Part shown: positions 1-9,457 of the stretch, piece after piece
Position numbering within the stretch: position 1 is the first letter of the stretch
Layout of the letters: each line of letters opens with the position of its first letter
Assembly (NCBI RefSeq): GCF_009664085.1
Contig: NZ_CP039268.1
Location: 2,833,001 to 2,897,000, forward strand
DNA: 64,000 bases
DNA from: Thermochromatium tepidum ATCC 43061
GTDB lineage: Bacteria; Pseudomonadota; Gammaproteobacteria; Chromatiales; Chromatiaceae
Direction of reading: 5' to 3'
Position numbers and translations under genes: made by a program
The notes under the pieces: generated by a model
The model's database searches: none
The model's input: only the letters and a program-made list of their open reading frames with translations
Told to the model about the DNA's origin: nothing

Positions 1-155
1 GCCCAGGGGCAGAGACAGCGCGCCAAGCGAGCCGATCGCTCGCGGTGATGCAAATCCAGGATGGGTGTTGATTGCGAGCGACAATGTTGCACCCCTGATC
101 CAGATTCACCCATCCAAAACACTTTAATCAACTCGACGACGAAGGAACGAAAGCC
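1..155. other. Intergenic edge upstream of the first gene
   Basis: No gene is supported here. A short inverted repeat (GCGAG...CTCGC, about 28-44) could be the end of a terminator for a gene outside the window. AAGGA about 9 bases before the ATG at 156 is a reasonable ribosome binding site for the next gene. No confident promoter seen. Confidence 0.4.
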
Positions 156-1775
156 ATGAAACCCCTGATGTATCCTGTAGCCGGGCTTGCGCTCCTGCTG
201 CCCATCGCGCTGAATGCGGCCTCGCTCGGTGGTTATCCCCCTGAGGAGACATGTAAGGCGGATCGTGAAGCGAGCTATGCCCAAGGGTATGCCGCAGGTC
301 AGGCCAATGGCTGGAATCTGGGCCATCAGGCCGGTCACGACTATGGGATTCGCTCATGCGTCGCCAATCCGTTGCAGTTTGGGGTCACGCTCGCCTCGGT
401 CATCCCGCCCGCCACCTATGGCGAGACCGAGCCGAACGACAATTTCATCTCGGCCGATCCGCTGGTCCAGGGGGCGAATTTCTGGGGACAGCTCTACGGT
501 CTGTCCGACCAGGATTGGTTCTATACCCAGACCACCGCAGCCAATCAGAACATCCTGGTCACCTTCTCGGTCCCGTCTTGGATCAACGATGTCAATCTGC
601 TGGAGGGTAAACCGGCCATCTGGAACATCTCGGTCCGCGATGCAGCCGGCAATATCTTTGCCAACTACAATACCAACGTCATGGGCGCGATCGATTCTTA
701 TGATAAGGATCGCGAAACCTATTACTCCATGACCTATAGCGTCACGGCCGGGCTGGCCGGTAGCTACTATATCGTCGTCAAACCGGCGGATGGAACCTTG
801 ACCAGCATACCGGCCACGAATGCGACGATCTATCCCTATTCGGTCGCGGTCGTAGTCCAGGATTCACCGCTTCCCGGAAAGCAGCCCATCGTCGGTTTCT
901 ATGACTCTGAGGTCGAGCCGAACGATGTGCCGAGTCGCGCCAATCCCTTGGCGACCGGGGTCACGATGTATGGCTTGATCAATCTGACCTTCAATGTGCC
1001 CCTCCCGGGTGGCGGTGACAATAGTGACTATGTCTGGGGGCAGGGCGAGGACGATTGGTTCGTCTATAAGAGCAATGGCAATGAGATCGCCACCCTCAAT
1101 TTCTGTGCAAAGGAGTCCTGTGGACCTGGTAATTGGTTTGTCGAGGTCTATGATCAGGCGATGGCCAGTCGTTTCGAGGCCGGCGAGCGGCGTGAGAACC
1201 TGAGGCCTCTGCTGTCGATTAACACAGATACGACCAATGATCCGCGCGCGACCTTCCGGGTCGGTCTAAGGGATCCCGGCTACTACTTCATGCGGGTCAA
1301 CCACAAACGACTCTTTACGGCGCCCTGTTTGGTTCATCAATTCGTCTCGACGACCTCGGAGACCGGATTTGTGGGCGCCTGTGAATGCGAGGGTGGAGGC
1401 GGGGGCTCTTGCGACGTGCCAACCAATGACTGCAGCGATCCTGCGCTGGGATTGGTCTGCAAGAACAAGACCATTACTTGCAGTGCCGGTATCGATCCAG
1501 GGTGTCAGATCGCAGACGGTCAGGGTGGACGGCCGAGATTTCCTGCGGATTGTCCAATTAAAGACGAGACTGGGGCGATCACAACGCCCTGCGCCACCTA
1601 CCAGACTTTGGCGCGGTGTAGTTGCAGCCAATACGGCGGTACCGTCGAGGTCCCCAAGAACGAGTACACCAGCCCCTACAACTTCACCTGGCACGGCACC
1701 CAACTGCCGCCCAGCACCCTGGACACCGACGCCTATGAGGACTTTCTGAAGCGCCCGAATCCCTATACGCCGTAA
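156..1775 (+). CDS. Secreted protein with two PPC-like modules and a Cys-rich C-terminus
   Basis: The 539-residue product starts with a signal peptide (Lys, then a hydrophobic stretch ending in LNAAS near residue 22), so it is exported. Two modules begin with the EPND-type motif (ETEPNDN near residue 90, EVEPNDV near 253) and contain DQDWFY or EDDWFV. That pattern is typical of the bacterial pre-peptidase C-terminal (PPC) beta-sandwich domain, usually an accessory domain of secreted enzymes. No catalytic domain is recognisable. Residues about 395-500 contain more than ten cysteines, suggesting disulfides. The gene stands alone, convergent with trpE and followed by a shared terminator. Function unknown; it may be a surface or binding protein. 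Confidence 0.8.
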   Translation: MKPLMYPVAGLALLLPIALNAASLGGYPPEETCKADREASYAQGYAAGQANGWNLGHQAGHDYGIRSCVANPLQFGVTLASVIPPATYGETEPNDNFISADPLVQGANFWGQLYGLSDQDWFYTQTTAANQNILVTFSVPSWINDVNLLEGKPAIWNISVRDAAGNIFANYNTNVMGAIDSYDKDRETYYSMTYSVTAGLAGSYYIVVKPADGTLTSIPATNATIYPYSVAVVVQDSPLPGKQPIVGFYDSEVEPNDVPSRANPLATGVTMYGLINLTFNVPLPGGGDNSDYVWGQGEDDWFVYKSNGNEIATLNFCAKESCGPGNWFVEVYDQAMASRFEAGERRENLRPLLSINTDTTNDPRATFRVGLRDPGYYFMRVNHKRLFTAPCLVHQFVSTTSETGFVGACECEGGGGGSCDVPTNDCSDPALGLVCKNKTITCSAGIDPGCQIADGQGGRPRFPADCPIKDETGAITTPCATYQTLARCSCSQYGGTVEVPKNEYTSPYNFTWHGTQLPPSTLDTDAYEDFLKRPNPYTP

Positions 1776-1830
1776 GCCACGCCTGTCGGGGCAGGGCTGG
1801 GTCGGCTTTTTGAGATCAAGCCCTAAAATA

Positions 1831-1865
1831 AAACCGCTCTCGGCCGTGCCGCGGGCGGTTTTTTC
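1831..1865. terminator. Rho-independent terminator, probably bidirectional
   Basis: A 9-bp stem (AAACCGCTC at 1831-1839 with GGGCGGTTT at 1853-1861, one G-T pair) is followed by a T run on the + strand and preceded by an A-rich stretch. It lies between the convergent gene ending at 1775 and trpE ending at 1903 and can serve both. Confidence 0.8.
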
Positions 1866-1902
1866 GTGCTTGACCAATAAGTTGCGATCGACGCGCGTCG
1901 CT

Positions 1903-3402
1903 TCAGACGCGCCTTAGACCGCAGCCATAGCGCTCGATCCCGATCTCGGCGGCGGTGACGGCGCGAAAGATCGCGCGGCCTTTGTTCATGGTCTCCTGCC
2001 ATTCCATCTCCGGCACCGAGTCGGCGACGATGCCGGCGCCGGCCTGGATGTGCAGGGTGCCGTTCTGGATGACGGCGGTGCGGATGGCAATCGCTGTGTC
2101 CATGTTGCCGTTCCAGGAGAGATAACCGACCGCGCCCGAGTAGATTCCACGTTTGACCGGCTCCAGCTCGTCGATGATCTCCATGGCGCGGATCTTGGGT
2201 GCCCCGGAGACGGTGCCGGCTGGGAAGGTGGCGCGCAGCACGTCGATGGCGCTCAGCCCCTCCTTGAGCCGCCCGGTCACATTGGAGACGATGTGCATCA
2301 CGTGCGAGTAGCGCTCGACGATCATCTTTTCGGTCAGACGCACGCTGCCGACCTCTGCAACCCGTCCGACGTCGTTGCGACCGAGGTCGATCAGCATCAG
2401 GTGTTCAGCCAGTTCCTTGGGGTCGGCCAGGAGCTCGGCCTCGAGCGCCCGATCCTCGGCCTCGGTATGACCGCGGCGTCGGGTGCCGGCGATCGGACGC
2501 ACCGTGACGATCCCGTCTTCCAGCCGGGTCAGGATCTCGGGCGAGGAGCCGACGATCTGGAAGTCGGAGAGATCGAAAAAATACATGTAGGGCGAAGGAT
2601 TGAGCCCGCGCAGCGCCCGATAGAGATCGAGCGGGGGCGCCGCAAAGGGGATCGAGAGCCGCTGCGACAGCACCACCTGCATGCAGTCGCCAGCGAGGAT
2701 ATAGTCCTTGATGCGCTCGACGGCCTGTTTGAAGGCGGTCTCGGTGAAGCCCGAGACGAAATGCGACTCATCGACCGCGCGCGGCAGGCTGATCTGACCA
2801 TTGGGGATCGGCTGGCGCATCCGGGCGTTGAGCGCATCGATGCGCGCCTCGCCGGCTTCTAGGGTGTCCCCCGCGGTCGGATCCAGATGCAGGATGATGT
2901 AGAGCCGCCCGCTCAGGTTGTCGAACACCACCACCTCGTCTGAGACCATGAGCAGGATGTCCGGTGTGCCGAGCTGGTCGGGATTGGGACAGACCCCAAG
3001 CCGCGGTTCGATATAACGGATGGTGTCATAGCCGAAATAGCCGACCAGACCACCGGTGAAGCGTGGCAGGCCCTCGATCTCGGCGACCTGGAACCGGCGC
3101 TGGTACTGCTCGATCCAGGTCAGTGGATCGGCACTCTCGGTCGATTCGATCAGGGTACCGTCGCGCTCGACCTGGATCTGATGACCCTGGACCTTGATGA
3201 GGGTGCGCGCCGGGAGGCCGATGATGGAGTAGCGGCCCCATTTCTCGCCGCCCTGGACCGATTCGAGGAGATAGGAATAGGGCCCCTTGGCCAGCTTGAG
3301 ATAGACGCTGAGCGGGGTTTCGAGGTCGGCGAGCACCTCGCAAGAAACAGGAATGCGGTTGTAGCCCTGCGCGGCGAGGGCGTTGAAGGTCTTTGGGGTC
3401 AT
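1903..3402 (-). CDS. trpE: Anthranilate synthase component I
   Basis: 499 residues, normal for TrpE. The enzyme converts chorismate to anthranilate, the first step of tryptophan synthesis, using ammonia from the TrpG glutaminase subunit. The N-terminal LLES motif (about residues 45-48) is the usual tryptophan feedback site. The C-terminal chorismate-binding domain contains [10 protein letters not shown] and [12 protein letters not shown] six bases before the ATG supports this start. It follows rpe and gph on the same strand, a common gammaproteobacterial order. No trpG lies in the window. Confidence 0.96.
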   Translation of the reverse strand: MTPKTFNALAAQGYNRIPVSCEVLADLETPLSVYLKLAKGPYSYLLESVQGGEKWGRYSIIGLPARTLIKVQGHQIQVERDGTLIESTESADPLTWIEQYQRRFQVAEIEGLPRFTGGLVGYFGYDTIRYIEPRLGVCPNPDQLGTPDILLMVSDEVVVFDNLSGRLYIILHLDPTAGDTLEAGEARIDALNARMRQPIPNGQISLPRAVDESHFVSGFTETAFKQAVERIKDYILAGDCMQVVLSQRLSIPFAAPPLDLYRALRGLNPSPYMYFFDLSDFQIVGSSPEILTRLEDGIVTVRPIAGTRRRGHTEAEDRALEAELLADPKELAEHLMLIDLGRNDVGRVAEVGSVRLTEKMIVERYSHVMHIVSNVTGRLKEGLSAIDVLRATFPAGTVSGAPKIRAMEIIDELEPVKRGIYSGAVGYLSWNGNMDTAIAIRTAVIQNGTLHIQAGAGIVADSVPEMEWQETMNKGRAIFRAVTAAEIGIERYGCGLRRV

Positions 3403-3539
3403 CAGGATCTCCGGACGCTGGTAAAGGACTGGGGGGTGAACGCGACCTCAGCGTCGCCATCGCCAGGATCTCATGCCCCCTCCCAGACTTGAATCGAACT
3501 GAAATCCCATCGTCCGCTTGCCCCGATCCCGATCGATCC

Positions 3540-4214
3540 TCAACTCACCAGCAAGCCACGCAGCTCGATGAACGAGTCGATCACGATGTCTGGGTCGGAT
3601 TCGCGGATATCGATGCCGTGGTTATAACCATAGCTGGTACAGATGATCCTGAATCCGGCCGCACGCGCTGCCGTCACGTCGCTCACCGAATCGCCGATCA
3701 TCAGCGACTCTTCCGGCTTGACGCCGAAGTGACCAGCGGCGTGGATCAGCGGCAATGGATCGGGCTTTTGGCGCGGCAAGCTGTCGCCACTGATGACGAT
3801 GCTGAAAAAGTCACGGATCCCGAGCTGCTGAAGCAGCGGCTCGGTGAAGCGCGCCGCCTTGTTGGTGACACAGCCGAGCGGGTAGCCCGCCTCCCGTAGA
3901 AATTCCAGCCCCTCGCGCACGCCCGGATAGAGTGCGGAGCGGTTGCAGGTGTTTTCGGCATAGAGTTCGAGAAAGATCGGATAGGCGCGTTGGTAATCGG
4001 CCTCATCTGGCTCGCCGTCGAGCCGTCCGCTCAGGGCGCGGCGCACCAGACGCTCGACCCCGTTGCCCACCCAGGTGCGCACCGCCGCCTCGCCACGCGC
4101 CGGACGTCCGAGCCGCGCCAGCATGGCATCGACGCAATAGGCCAGATCCGGGACACTGTCGACCAGGGTGCCATCCAGGTCGATCAGGATCATCTTCGGC
4201 TGCAACAGCGACAT
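3540..4214 (-). CDS. gph: Phosphoglycolate phosphatase (HAD family)
   Basis: About 224 residues. It dephosphorylates 2-phosphoglycolate, made by Rubisco oxygenation or DNA repair. The HAD motif I DLDGTLVDS is near the N-terminus; motif II/III residues (TNKAA, KPDPLPL) and GDSVSDV follow. I chose the ATG at 4214 because GGAG sits 9 bases upstream; a GTG two codons earlier is too close to that site. It lies 30 bases after rpe and upstream of trpE in one transcription unit. In a Calvin-cycle phototroph, pairing with rpe is sensible. Confidence 0.93.
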   Translation of the reverse strand: MSLLQPKMILIDLDGTLVDSVPDLAYCVDAMLARLGRPARGEAAVRTWVGNGVERLVRRALSGRLDGEPDEADYQRAYPIFLELYAENTCNRSALYPGVREGLEFLREAGYPLGCVTNKAARFTEPLLQQLGIRDFFSIVISGDSLPRQKPDPLPLIHAAGHFGVKPEESLMIGDSVSDVTAARAAGFRIICTSYGYNHGIDIRESDPDIVIDSFIELRGLLVS

Positions 4215-4244
4215 GGACACGGACTCCGGAGGCGGGTTGGCAGG

Positions 4245-4937
4245 TCAGCGATCGACACTGGCAAGTGCGCGCCGCATCTCGGCGATGATGGTGTCGTAGC
4301 GATGGGGGTCAGAGTCGCGGCCATGGCCAAAGATGCCCGAGCCGGACACAAAGGTGTCGGCCCCGGCCGCCTTGATCTCGGCGATGTTGTCGGCCTTGAC
4401 GCCCCCGTCGATCTCAAGCCGGATGTCGAGCCCCGAGTCGTCGATGATCTCGCGCACCTCGCGCAGCTTGTCGAGTGCGGACGGGATAAAGCTCTGACCG
4501 CCGAAGCCTGGGTTGACCGACATCAGGAGGATCATGTCGACCTTCTCCAGCACATAGTCGAGATAGGTCAAGGGCGTGGCCGGGTTGAACACCAGACCGG
4601 ACTTGCAGCCTAAGTCGCGGATCAGCTGCAGGGTGCGGTCGATGTGCTCGCTCGCTTCCGGATGGAAGGTGATATAGGTTGCGCCCGCCTTGGCGAAATC
4701 CGGGATGATGCGATCGACCGGCTTGACCATCAGATGGACATCGATGGGGGCGGTGACGCCATGCCGGCGTAGTGCCTCACACACCAGCGGGCCGATGGTC
4801 AGGTTCGGGACATAGTGATTGTCCATGACATCGAAGTGCACGATGTCGGCCCCGGAGGCGAGGACGTTGTCGACCTCCTCGCCGAGCTTGGCGAAGTTCG
4901 CCGAGAGGATAGAGGGTGCGATCAGATCAGCCGGCAT
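4245..4937 (-). CDS. rpe: Ribulose-phosphate 3-epimerase
   Basis: 230 residues, full length. It interconverts ribulose-5-phosphate and xylulose-5-phosphate in the pentose phosphate and Calvin cycles. Family signatures are present: APSILSANF at the N-terminus, [12 protein letters not shown] with the metal-binding His and Asp, [10 protein letters not shown] in the phosphate-binding region, and EIDGGV with the catalytic Asp. It is the first gene of the leftward rpe-gph-trpE unit. Confidence 0.97.
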   Translation of the reverse strand: MPADLIAPSILSANFAKLGEEVDNVLASGADIVHFDVMDNHYVPNLTIGPLVCEALRRHGVTAPIDVHLMVKPVDRIIPDFAKAGATYITFHPEASEHIDRTLQLIRDLGCKSGLVFNPATPLTYLDYVLEKVDMILLMSVNPGFGGQSFIPSALDKLREVREIIDDSGLDIRLEIDGGVKADNIAEIKAAGADTFVSGSGIFGHGRDSDPHRYDTIIAEMRRALASVDR

Positions 4938-5206
4938 GGTGGGTTCCCCAGATCAACCCGGCGCGGCCCGAATGTCCGCGTCCGGATTAGGATGTTGGTA
5001 TGGTAAATGGCATGGTCGTAAAGCCATCAACTCTAACCCATGCCGCGTCGTTTTTCACTCGCATCGACACACCTCCGACCCCATCTCCGAGCAGCCGGCT
5101 GGGCATCCGTCGTCCGCCTGCTGCCGTCGCACTCGACAGCAATGGCCTTATAGCTTTCTAATTTTCCTCGGTTTTCGGAGTTTTCCACCACTGGAGCGCA
5201 ACGACC
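4938..5206. other. Divergent intergenic region, rpe / aldo-keto reductase
   Basis: About 270 bases between divergent start codons with no convincing ORF. It should hold promoters for both units. A GGAG motif lies about 12 bases before the ATG at 5207. I could not assign reliable -35/-10 boxes. Confidence 0.4.
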
Positions 5207-6247
5207 ATGCAATACAGACGTCTCGGCCGTTCGGACATCGACGTGAGCGTGCTCTGTCTCGGGACCATGACCTTCGGGCAGCAGAACACCGAGTCCGAGG
5301 CCCATGCACAACTGGATCGGGCGCTGGCCGTCGGGATCAATTTCATCGACACGGCCGAGATGTATCCGGTGCCACCCCAGGCCGAGACCCAGGGCCTCAC
5401 CGAGACCTACATCGGCACCTGGCTGAAATCACGTGGGTGTCGAGATCGGGTGGTGCTGGCAACCAAGGTCGCAGGTCCGGGGGACTGGTTGCCGCACATT
5501 CGCGGCGGCAAGAACCGGCTCGACCGACCCAACATCGAGGCAGCGCTCGATGCCAGTCTCAAGCGGCTCCAGACCGATTGGATCGATCTCTATCAGTTGC
5601 ACTGGCCAGATCGCCAAACCAACTTCTTCGGTCAACTCGGCTATGAACCATCCGAAGACAGCGACAGCGTGCCCTTGCTTGAGACGCTCGAGGTGTTGGC
5701 CGATCTGGTCAAGGCCGGCAAGGTGCGCTGGATTGGGGTCTCTAACGAGACCCCTTGGGGGCTGATGCGCTACCTCGAGCTTGCCGAGCGGTACGGATTG
5801 CCACGCATGGTCAGCATCCAGAACCCCTACAACCTGCTCAACCGCACCTTCGAGATCGGACTGGCCGAGATTGCCATCCGCGAGCAGTGCGGGCTCCTGG
5901 CCTATTCGCCGCTGGCCTTCGGGGTGCTCTCGGGCAAGTATCTCAACGGACGGCGCCCACCGAACGCCCGGTTGACGCTGTTTGCCCGGTTCAATCGCTA
6001 CTCGAACCCCGAGGCCGAGCGCGCCACCGCCGAGTATGTCGCCCTGGCCGAGCTCCATGGCCTAGATCCGGCGCAGATGGCACTGGCCTGGGTCACGAGC
6101 CGGCCCTTTGTGACCTCTAACATCATTGGGGCCACGACGCTCGAACAGCTCGAAAGCAATATCGGCAGTCTCGATCTGACGCTCGACGAGGCAGTGATCG
6201 CCGGGATTGAGTCGATCCACACCAAGCAGCCGAATCCGGCACCCTGA
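5207..6247 (+). CDS. NADP(H)-dependent aldo/keto reductase, Tas-like
   Basis: 346 residues, the length of the Tas/YghZ-type aldo-keto reductases. The product starts MQYRRLGRSD, then LGTMTFG and FIDTAEMY, which carries the catalytic Asp and Tyr of the AKR barrel. The long insert with VPPQAETQG is typical of Tas. DWIDLYQLHWPDR and the C-terminal NIIGATTLEQL coenzyme-binding segment complete the fold. It should reduce aldehydes or ketones with NADPH in the cytoplasm; the natural substrate is unknown. Monocistronic and convergent with the rlpA-like gene, 14 bases apart. Confidence 0.9.
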   Translation: MQYRRLGRSDIDVSVLCLGTMTFGQQNTESEAHAQLDRALAVGINFIDTAEMYPVPPQAETQGLTETYIGTWLKSRGCRDRVVLATKVAGPGDWLPHIRGGKNRLDRPNIEAALDASLKRLQTDWIDLYQLHWPDRQTNFFGQLGYEPSEDSDSVPLLETLEVLADLVKAGKVRWIGVSNETPWGLMRYLELAERYGLPRMVSIQNPYNLLNRTFEIGLAEIAIREQCGLLAYSPLAFGVLSGKYLNGRRPPNARLTLFARFNRYSNPEAERATAEYVALAELHGLDPAQMALAWVTSRPFVTSNIIGATTLEQLESNIGSLDLTLDEAVIAGIESIHTKQPNPAP

Positions 6248-6261
6248 GGGTCGAGCTCGGC

Positions 6262-6654
6262 TCAACCGTCCTGTTGTGGCTTGCTCAAGACCCTGAGGTC
6301 GACCTGCGCGATGCCGCGATCAATGATGCCGAGCTCCTTGGCCGCTTCCTTGGAGAGATCGAGGATGCGACCCTTCACGAAGGGTCCGCGATCATTGACC
6401 CGGACGACGATGCTGCGCCCGGTCTTGGTGTCCGTGACCTGGATCTTGGTGCCGATCGGCAAAGTTTTGTGTGCGGCACTCAGGCGATATTTGTTGTAGA
6501 CCTGCCCGCTGGCGGTCCTGCGACCGTGCAAATTGTCGTGATAGTAGGAGGCGATGCCTTTCTGGACATGGCCGATTCCGCTGTTGGCCGTGGCGCTGTC
6601 GGCGTAAGGCATGAGACCCGTCAGCAGACCCGCGGTGATGAGCGTCTTCTTCAT
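6262..6654 (-). CDS. RlpA-like double-psi beta-barrel protein, secreted
   Basis: 130 residues: a signal peptide (MKK then a hydrophobic stretch to about residue 20) and one double-psi beta-barrel domain. The RlpA signature is present: GIASYYHDNLHGRRTASG, NDRGPFV and GRILDLS. RlpA proteins bind or cleave peptidoglycan denuded of peptides. There is no lipobox Cys and no SPOR domain, so this is a minimal periplasmic form. AGAGG lies about 10 bases before the ATG. Cell-wall role likely; activity not certain. Confidence 0.85.
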   Translation of the reverse strand: MKKTLITAGLLTGLMPYADSATANSGIGHVQKGIASYYHDNLHGRRTASGQVYNKYRLSAAHKTLPIGTKIQVTDTKTGRSIVVRVNDRGPFVKGRILDLSKEAAKELGIIDRGIAQVDLRVLSKPQQDG

Positions 6655-6774
6655 AGAGCCAACCTCTTGTTTTCAAAGGGCGCGCCTAAACGATCAGGCG
6701 CAGTGAGACCCTTCTCTGACTTAAGGAGAGGCCCCAGTCTAGTGAAAACCCTATATGGGGTAAACCCTAAATCA

Positions 6775-6806
6775 AGCAAAAATATTGAATCGTGTATTAA
6801 CGATTC
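6775..6806 (-). terminator. Rho-independent terminator after the GH17-GT2 gene
   Basis: Immediately after the stop codon of the leftward gene, GAATCG and CGATTC form a 6-bp stem with an 8-base loop. On the minus strand this is followed by AATATTTTT. Confidence 0.65.
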
Positions 6807-6807
6807 G

Positions 6808-9447
6808 TCATGCCTCCCAGATTACCGGTTGATCCACCCCGTTGGCATCCCGGCAATCCATGTCAGACATGGGACCGATCAGATCCGCCGATAGCTGTGT
6901 CCAGGTGCTCAGCAGTGACACCAGTACCGTGGCCAGATACGGAATCGTCTGCACCACCAGCACCGCGACCCAGATGCGCACATCGAGCATGAAGGCATCC
7001 GGGCGCTGCATCACCGCCACTGCGGCCAATAGGAAGGCGAAGGCCAGCAGGGCCTCCTCGCGCGCATCGGCCAGGGCCCGGACCATCGCCGGTGCCTGGG
7101 CCAGCTTGGGCGTACGGAAGAAGCCGAGCTTGCCCGTCACTAGGCCAGCGAACATGGCGCGCGCGATGGTGTGCGAGAGCGCAAGCCCGGCAAATCCAGC
7201 GGCCAGACTCTGACGCAGCGTGGCCGTGACTCGACGCCGATACAAAAACAGGCTCTTGGAGAGCTTGAACAAAAACAGGACCAGCGGGACCAGGGCGATG
7301 CTCATATAGGGCGGGGTGACGGTGTCTGGGGCCATGACCATGGCCACCGACCAGGCGAGCGCGACGAGGTTGAACAGCAGGTTGAAGCCGTCGGCGAGCC
7401 AGGGCAGCCAGCCGGCGATGAAGTGATATCTTTGGCCGAGGGTAAGCGAGGTACTGCGCAATCCCAACAGCTCATGTCTGTGGTGCAACAGGATGCGTAC
7501 TGCGCCATAGGCCCAACGATAGCGTTGCTTGCGGAAGTCGGCGAAGGTGTCTGGCATCAAACCCTGACCATAGGTGCAGGGGATGTAGAGCGCCTTGTGA
7601 CCGGCCTCGAACAGCCGCAGACCGAGCTCTGCGTCCTCGGTGATACACCACTCGGCCCAGCCGCCGACGGCATCCAGCGCCTGGCGGCGGATCATGGTCA
7701 TGGTGCCGTGCTGGATGATGGCGTTGCGCTCGTTGCGCGTGACCATGCCGAGATGGAAGAAACCGCGATACTCGGCCATGCACATGGCCTTGAAGGCGTT
7801 CTGGTCGGCATCGCGGTAGTCCTGGGGTGCCTGGACGATGGCCACCTCGGGGTCGAGGAAGGCGGGCACCAGATGGCGCAACCACTGTGGGCGCACGATG
7901 TAGTCGGCATCGATCACGGCGACCACCTCGGCGCGCGGGTCGGTGTGGCGCAGGGCGAAGTTGAGTGCCCCGGCCTTGTAGCCGGAAAGCGGATCGACAT
8001 GGAAGAACCGAAAGCGCTCCCCGAGCCGGGCGCAATGGTCGCGCACTGGCTCCCAGACTGCCGGATCCTTGGTATTGTTGTCGATCACCAACACCTCGAA
8101 ATGCGGGTAATCGAGTGCTGCCAGTCCGTCGAGCGTCTCCCGGAGGAGTTCGGGCGGTTCGTTATAGGCCGGCACATGCACCGAGACGAAGGGGAGCCGG
8201 TCGTCTGGCACCGAGCGCAAGGGGAAGGGGCGACGCCAACGGCGCAGCCAGACCGACTCGGCCCATTCATGGGCCTCGGCCATCAGGAGCACGATCACAC
8301 CCAGCCCGCCGATCAGGAGCAGCACGCCCACGATCATCGTGGCCAGGGTCATGTATTGGCTGGTGTAGTCATAAACGATCCATACGGCAGCGGTCGAGAT
8401 GGCATAGGTGATGAGCGCCAAGAAGCCCTTGCCGCGCTTAGACAGGGTCGCGCTGTCGCGGTAGAGGAAGGTCAGCAGTAACACGCCCATGACCACCGAC
8501 AGCCCGGCCAGCTCGCGCCACTGCGGGATGCGTACCACGGGCTCGGTGAAGGTGAACTTGGGTTCGCGAGCGACGTTATAGACACCCCAGTAGGTGCCGG
8601 TCGCGCCCTCGGTCTTGAGCTTCCAGAGCTGGTCGAAGGCCTCCATGACGTAATAGACATAGTGCTCAGACTCAGCAACGGCCAGAAAGCGGCGCAGGAA
8701 ACGGGTCTGATTGGCCAGGGATGCCTCGGCGCCGCGGTTGCGCCGCCCGTTGCTCGGCCAGCCGACCTCGCCGATGATGATCGGTTTGTCTGGATAGGCC
8801 GTCTTGACCTGGTTGTAGCGTCTGACGGCATAGTCGACGGCCTGGTCCAGGGGCACACCTTCCCAGTAGGGCAGGAGATGGATGGTGATGAAGTCCACGT
8901 GTTCGACCAATTGGGGGTTCTTGAGCCAGACATGCCAGGGCTCGGCCGTACTGACCGGCAGATAGGTGATCCGCCGGATCCGTTCCAGATAGTCGATCAT
9001 CTGGTCCACACTGACGTCCTTGCGCAGGATGGCCTCGTTGCCGACGATGACCCGGACCAGGTTGCGATAGCCCTTGGCGAGGACCTCGCGCAGAAGCGTC
9101 AATTCGGACTCATTGGCCTTGAGATCGGGCCCGATCCAGGCGCCGAGCGTGACGTTCAGTCTATGCTTGGCGGCCAGACGCGGGATCTCACCCAGGCTGT
9201 TCTCGACCGAGTAGGTCCGCACCGCGTGGGTGCGGCCTGCGAGCAGGGCCAGGTCGGCGTCGATGTCCTCGAGCGTGGGGAAGCGTTTTTGGTTCGGATC
9301 CTGTGCGGCGCGCATGGGCGAGAAGCAGAACCCCTGGATGCGCGTCGGCCAGGCCGGCTCCTCGTTGGGTCGATTGAGGATCCACCAGGCCGAGATCGTA
9401 AGCACGGCGATCAGGATCGGGATGACGAAGTCGACGGACCGGTTCAT
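6808..9447 (-). CDS. GH17-GT2 fusion, NdvB-type beta-glucan synthase
   Basis: 879 residues. After an N-terminal membrane segment (about 8-24), residues about 30-310 resemble a GH17-type beta-1,3-glucanase/transglycosylase (GNEAILR, IIGEVGWPSNG). Membrane helices follow, then a GT2 processive glycosyltransferase with VIDADYIVRPQWL, ITEDAELG and the QRYRW motif, and C-terminal helices. This architecture matches the Pseudomonas NdvB type and rhizobial glucan synthases that make periplasmic or cyclic beta-glucans. The start lies 11 bases after the stop of the upstream membrane glycosyltransferase, so the two are probably co-transcribed. The glucan linkage cannot be read from sequence. Confidence 0.85.
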   Translation of the reverse strand: MNRSVDFVIPILIAVLTISAWWILNRPNEEPAWPTRIQGFCFSPMRAAQDPNQKRFPTLEDIDADLALLAGRTHAVRTYSVENSLGEIPRLAAKHRLNVTLGAWIGPDLKANESELTLLREVLAKGYRNLVRVIVGNEAILRKDVSVDQMIDYLERIRRITYLPVSTAEPWHVWLKNPQLVEHVDFITIHLLPYWEGVPLDQAVDYAVRRYNQVKTAYPDKPIIIGEVGWPSNGRRNRGAEASLANQTRFLRRFLAVAESEHYVYYVMEAFDQLWKLKTEGATGTYWGVYNVAREPKFTFTEPVVRIPQWRELAGLSVVMGVLLLTFLYRDSATLSKRGKGFLALITYAISTAAVWIVYDYTSQYMTLATMIVGVLLLIGGLGVIVLLMAEAHEWAESVWLRRWRRPFPLRSVPDDRLPFVSVHVPAYNEPPELLRETLDGLAALDYPHFEVLVIDNNTKDPAVWEPVRDHCARLGERFRFFHVDPLSGYKAGALNFALRHTDPRAEVVAVIDADYIVRPQWLRHLVPAFLDPEVAIVQAPQDYRDADQNAFKAMCMAEYRGFFHLGMVTRNERNAIIQHGTMTMIRRQALDAVGGWAEWCITEDAELGLRLFEAGHKALYIPCTYGQGLMPDTFADFRKQRYRWAYGAVRILLHHRHELLGLRSTSLTLGQRYHFIAGWLPWLADGFNLLFNLVALAWSVAMVMAPDTVTPPYMSIALVPLVLFLFKLSKSLFLYRRRVTATLRQSLAAGFAGLALSHTIARAMFAGLVTGKLGFFRTPKLAQAPAMVRALADAREEALLAFAFLLAAVAVMQRPDAFMLDVRIWVAVLVVQTIPYLATVLVSLLSTWTQLSADLIGPMSDMDCRDANGVDQPVIWEA

Positions 9448-9457
9448 TGGGTGTATG

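Noticed and set aside
2050-2862. Long open frame on the + strand opposite trpE
   Set aside because: Antisense shadow of a strongly conserved gene in high-GC DNA; no family resemblance and composition typical of shadow frames.
6720-6780. ACCCTATATGGGGT-like sequence near 6747-6762 as an FNR or PpsR site
   Set aside because: It matches neither TTGAT-N4-ATCAA nor TGT-N12-ACA.
7171-8481. 436-codon open frame opposite the GH17-GT2 gene
   Set aside because: Antisense shadow; rich in Gly, Gln, Asp and His with no recognisable domain.
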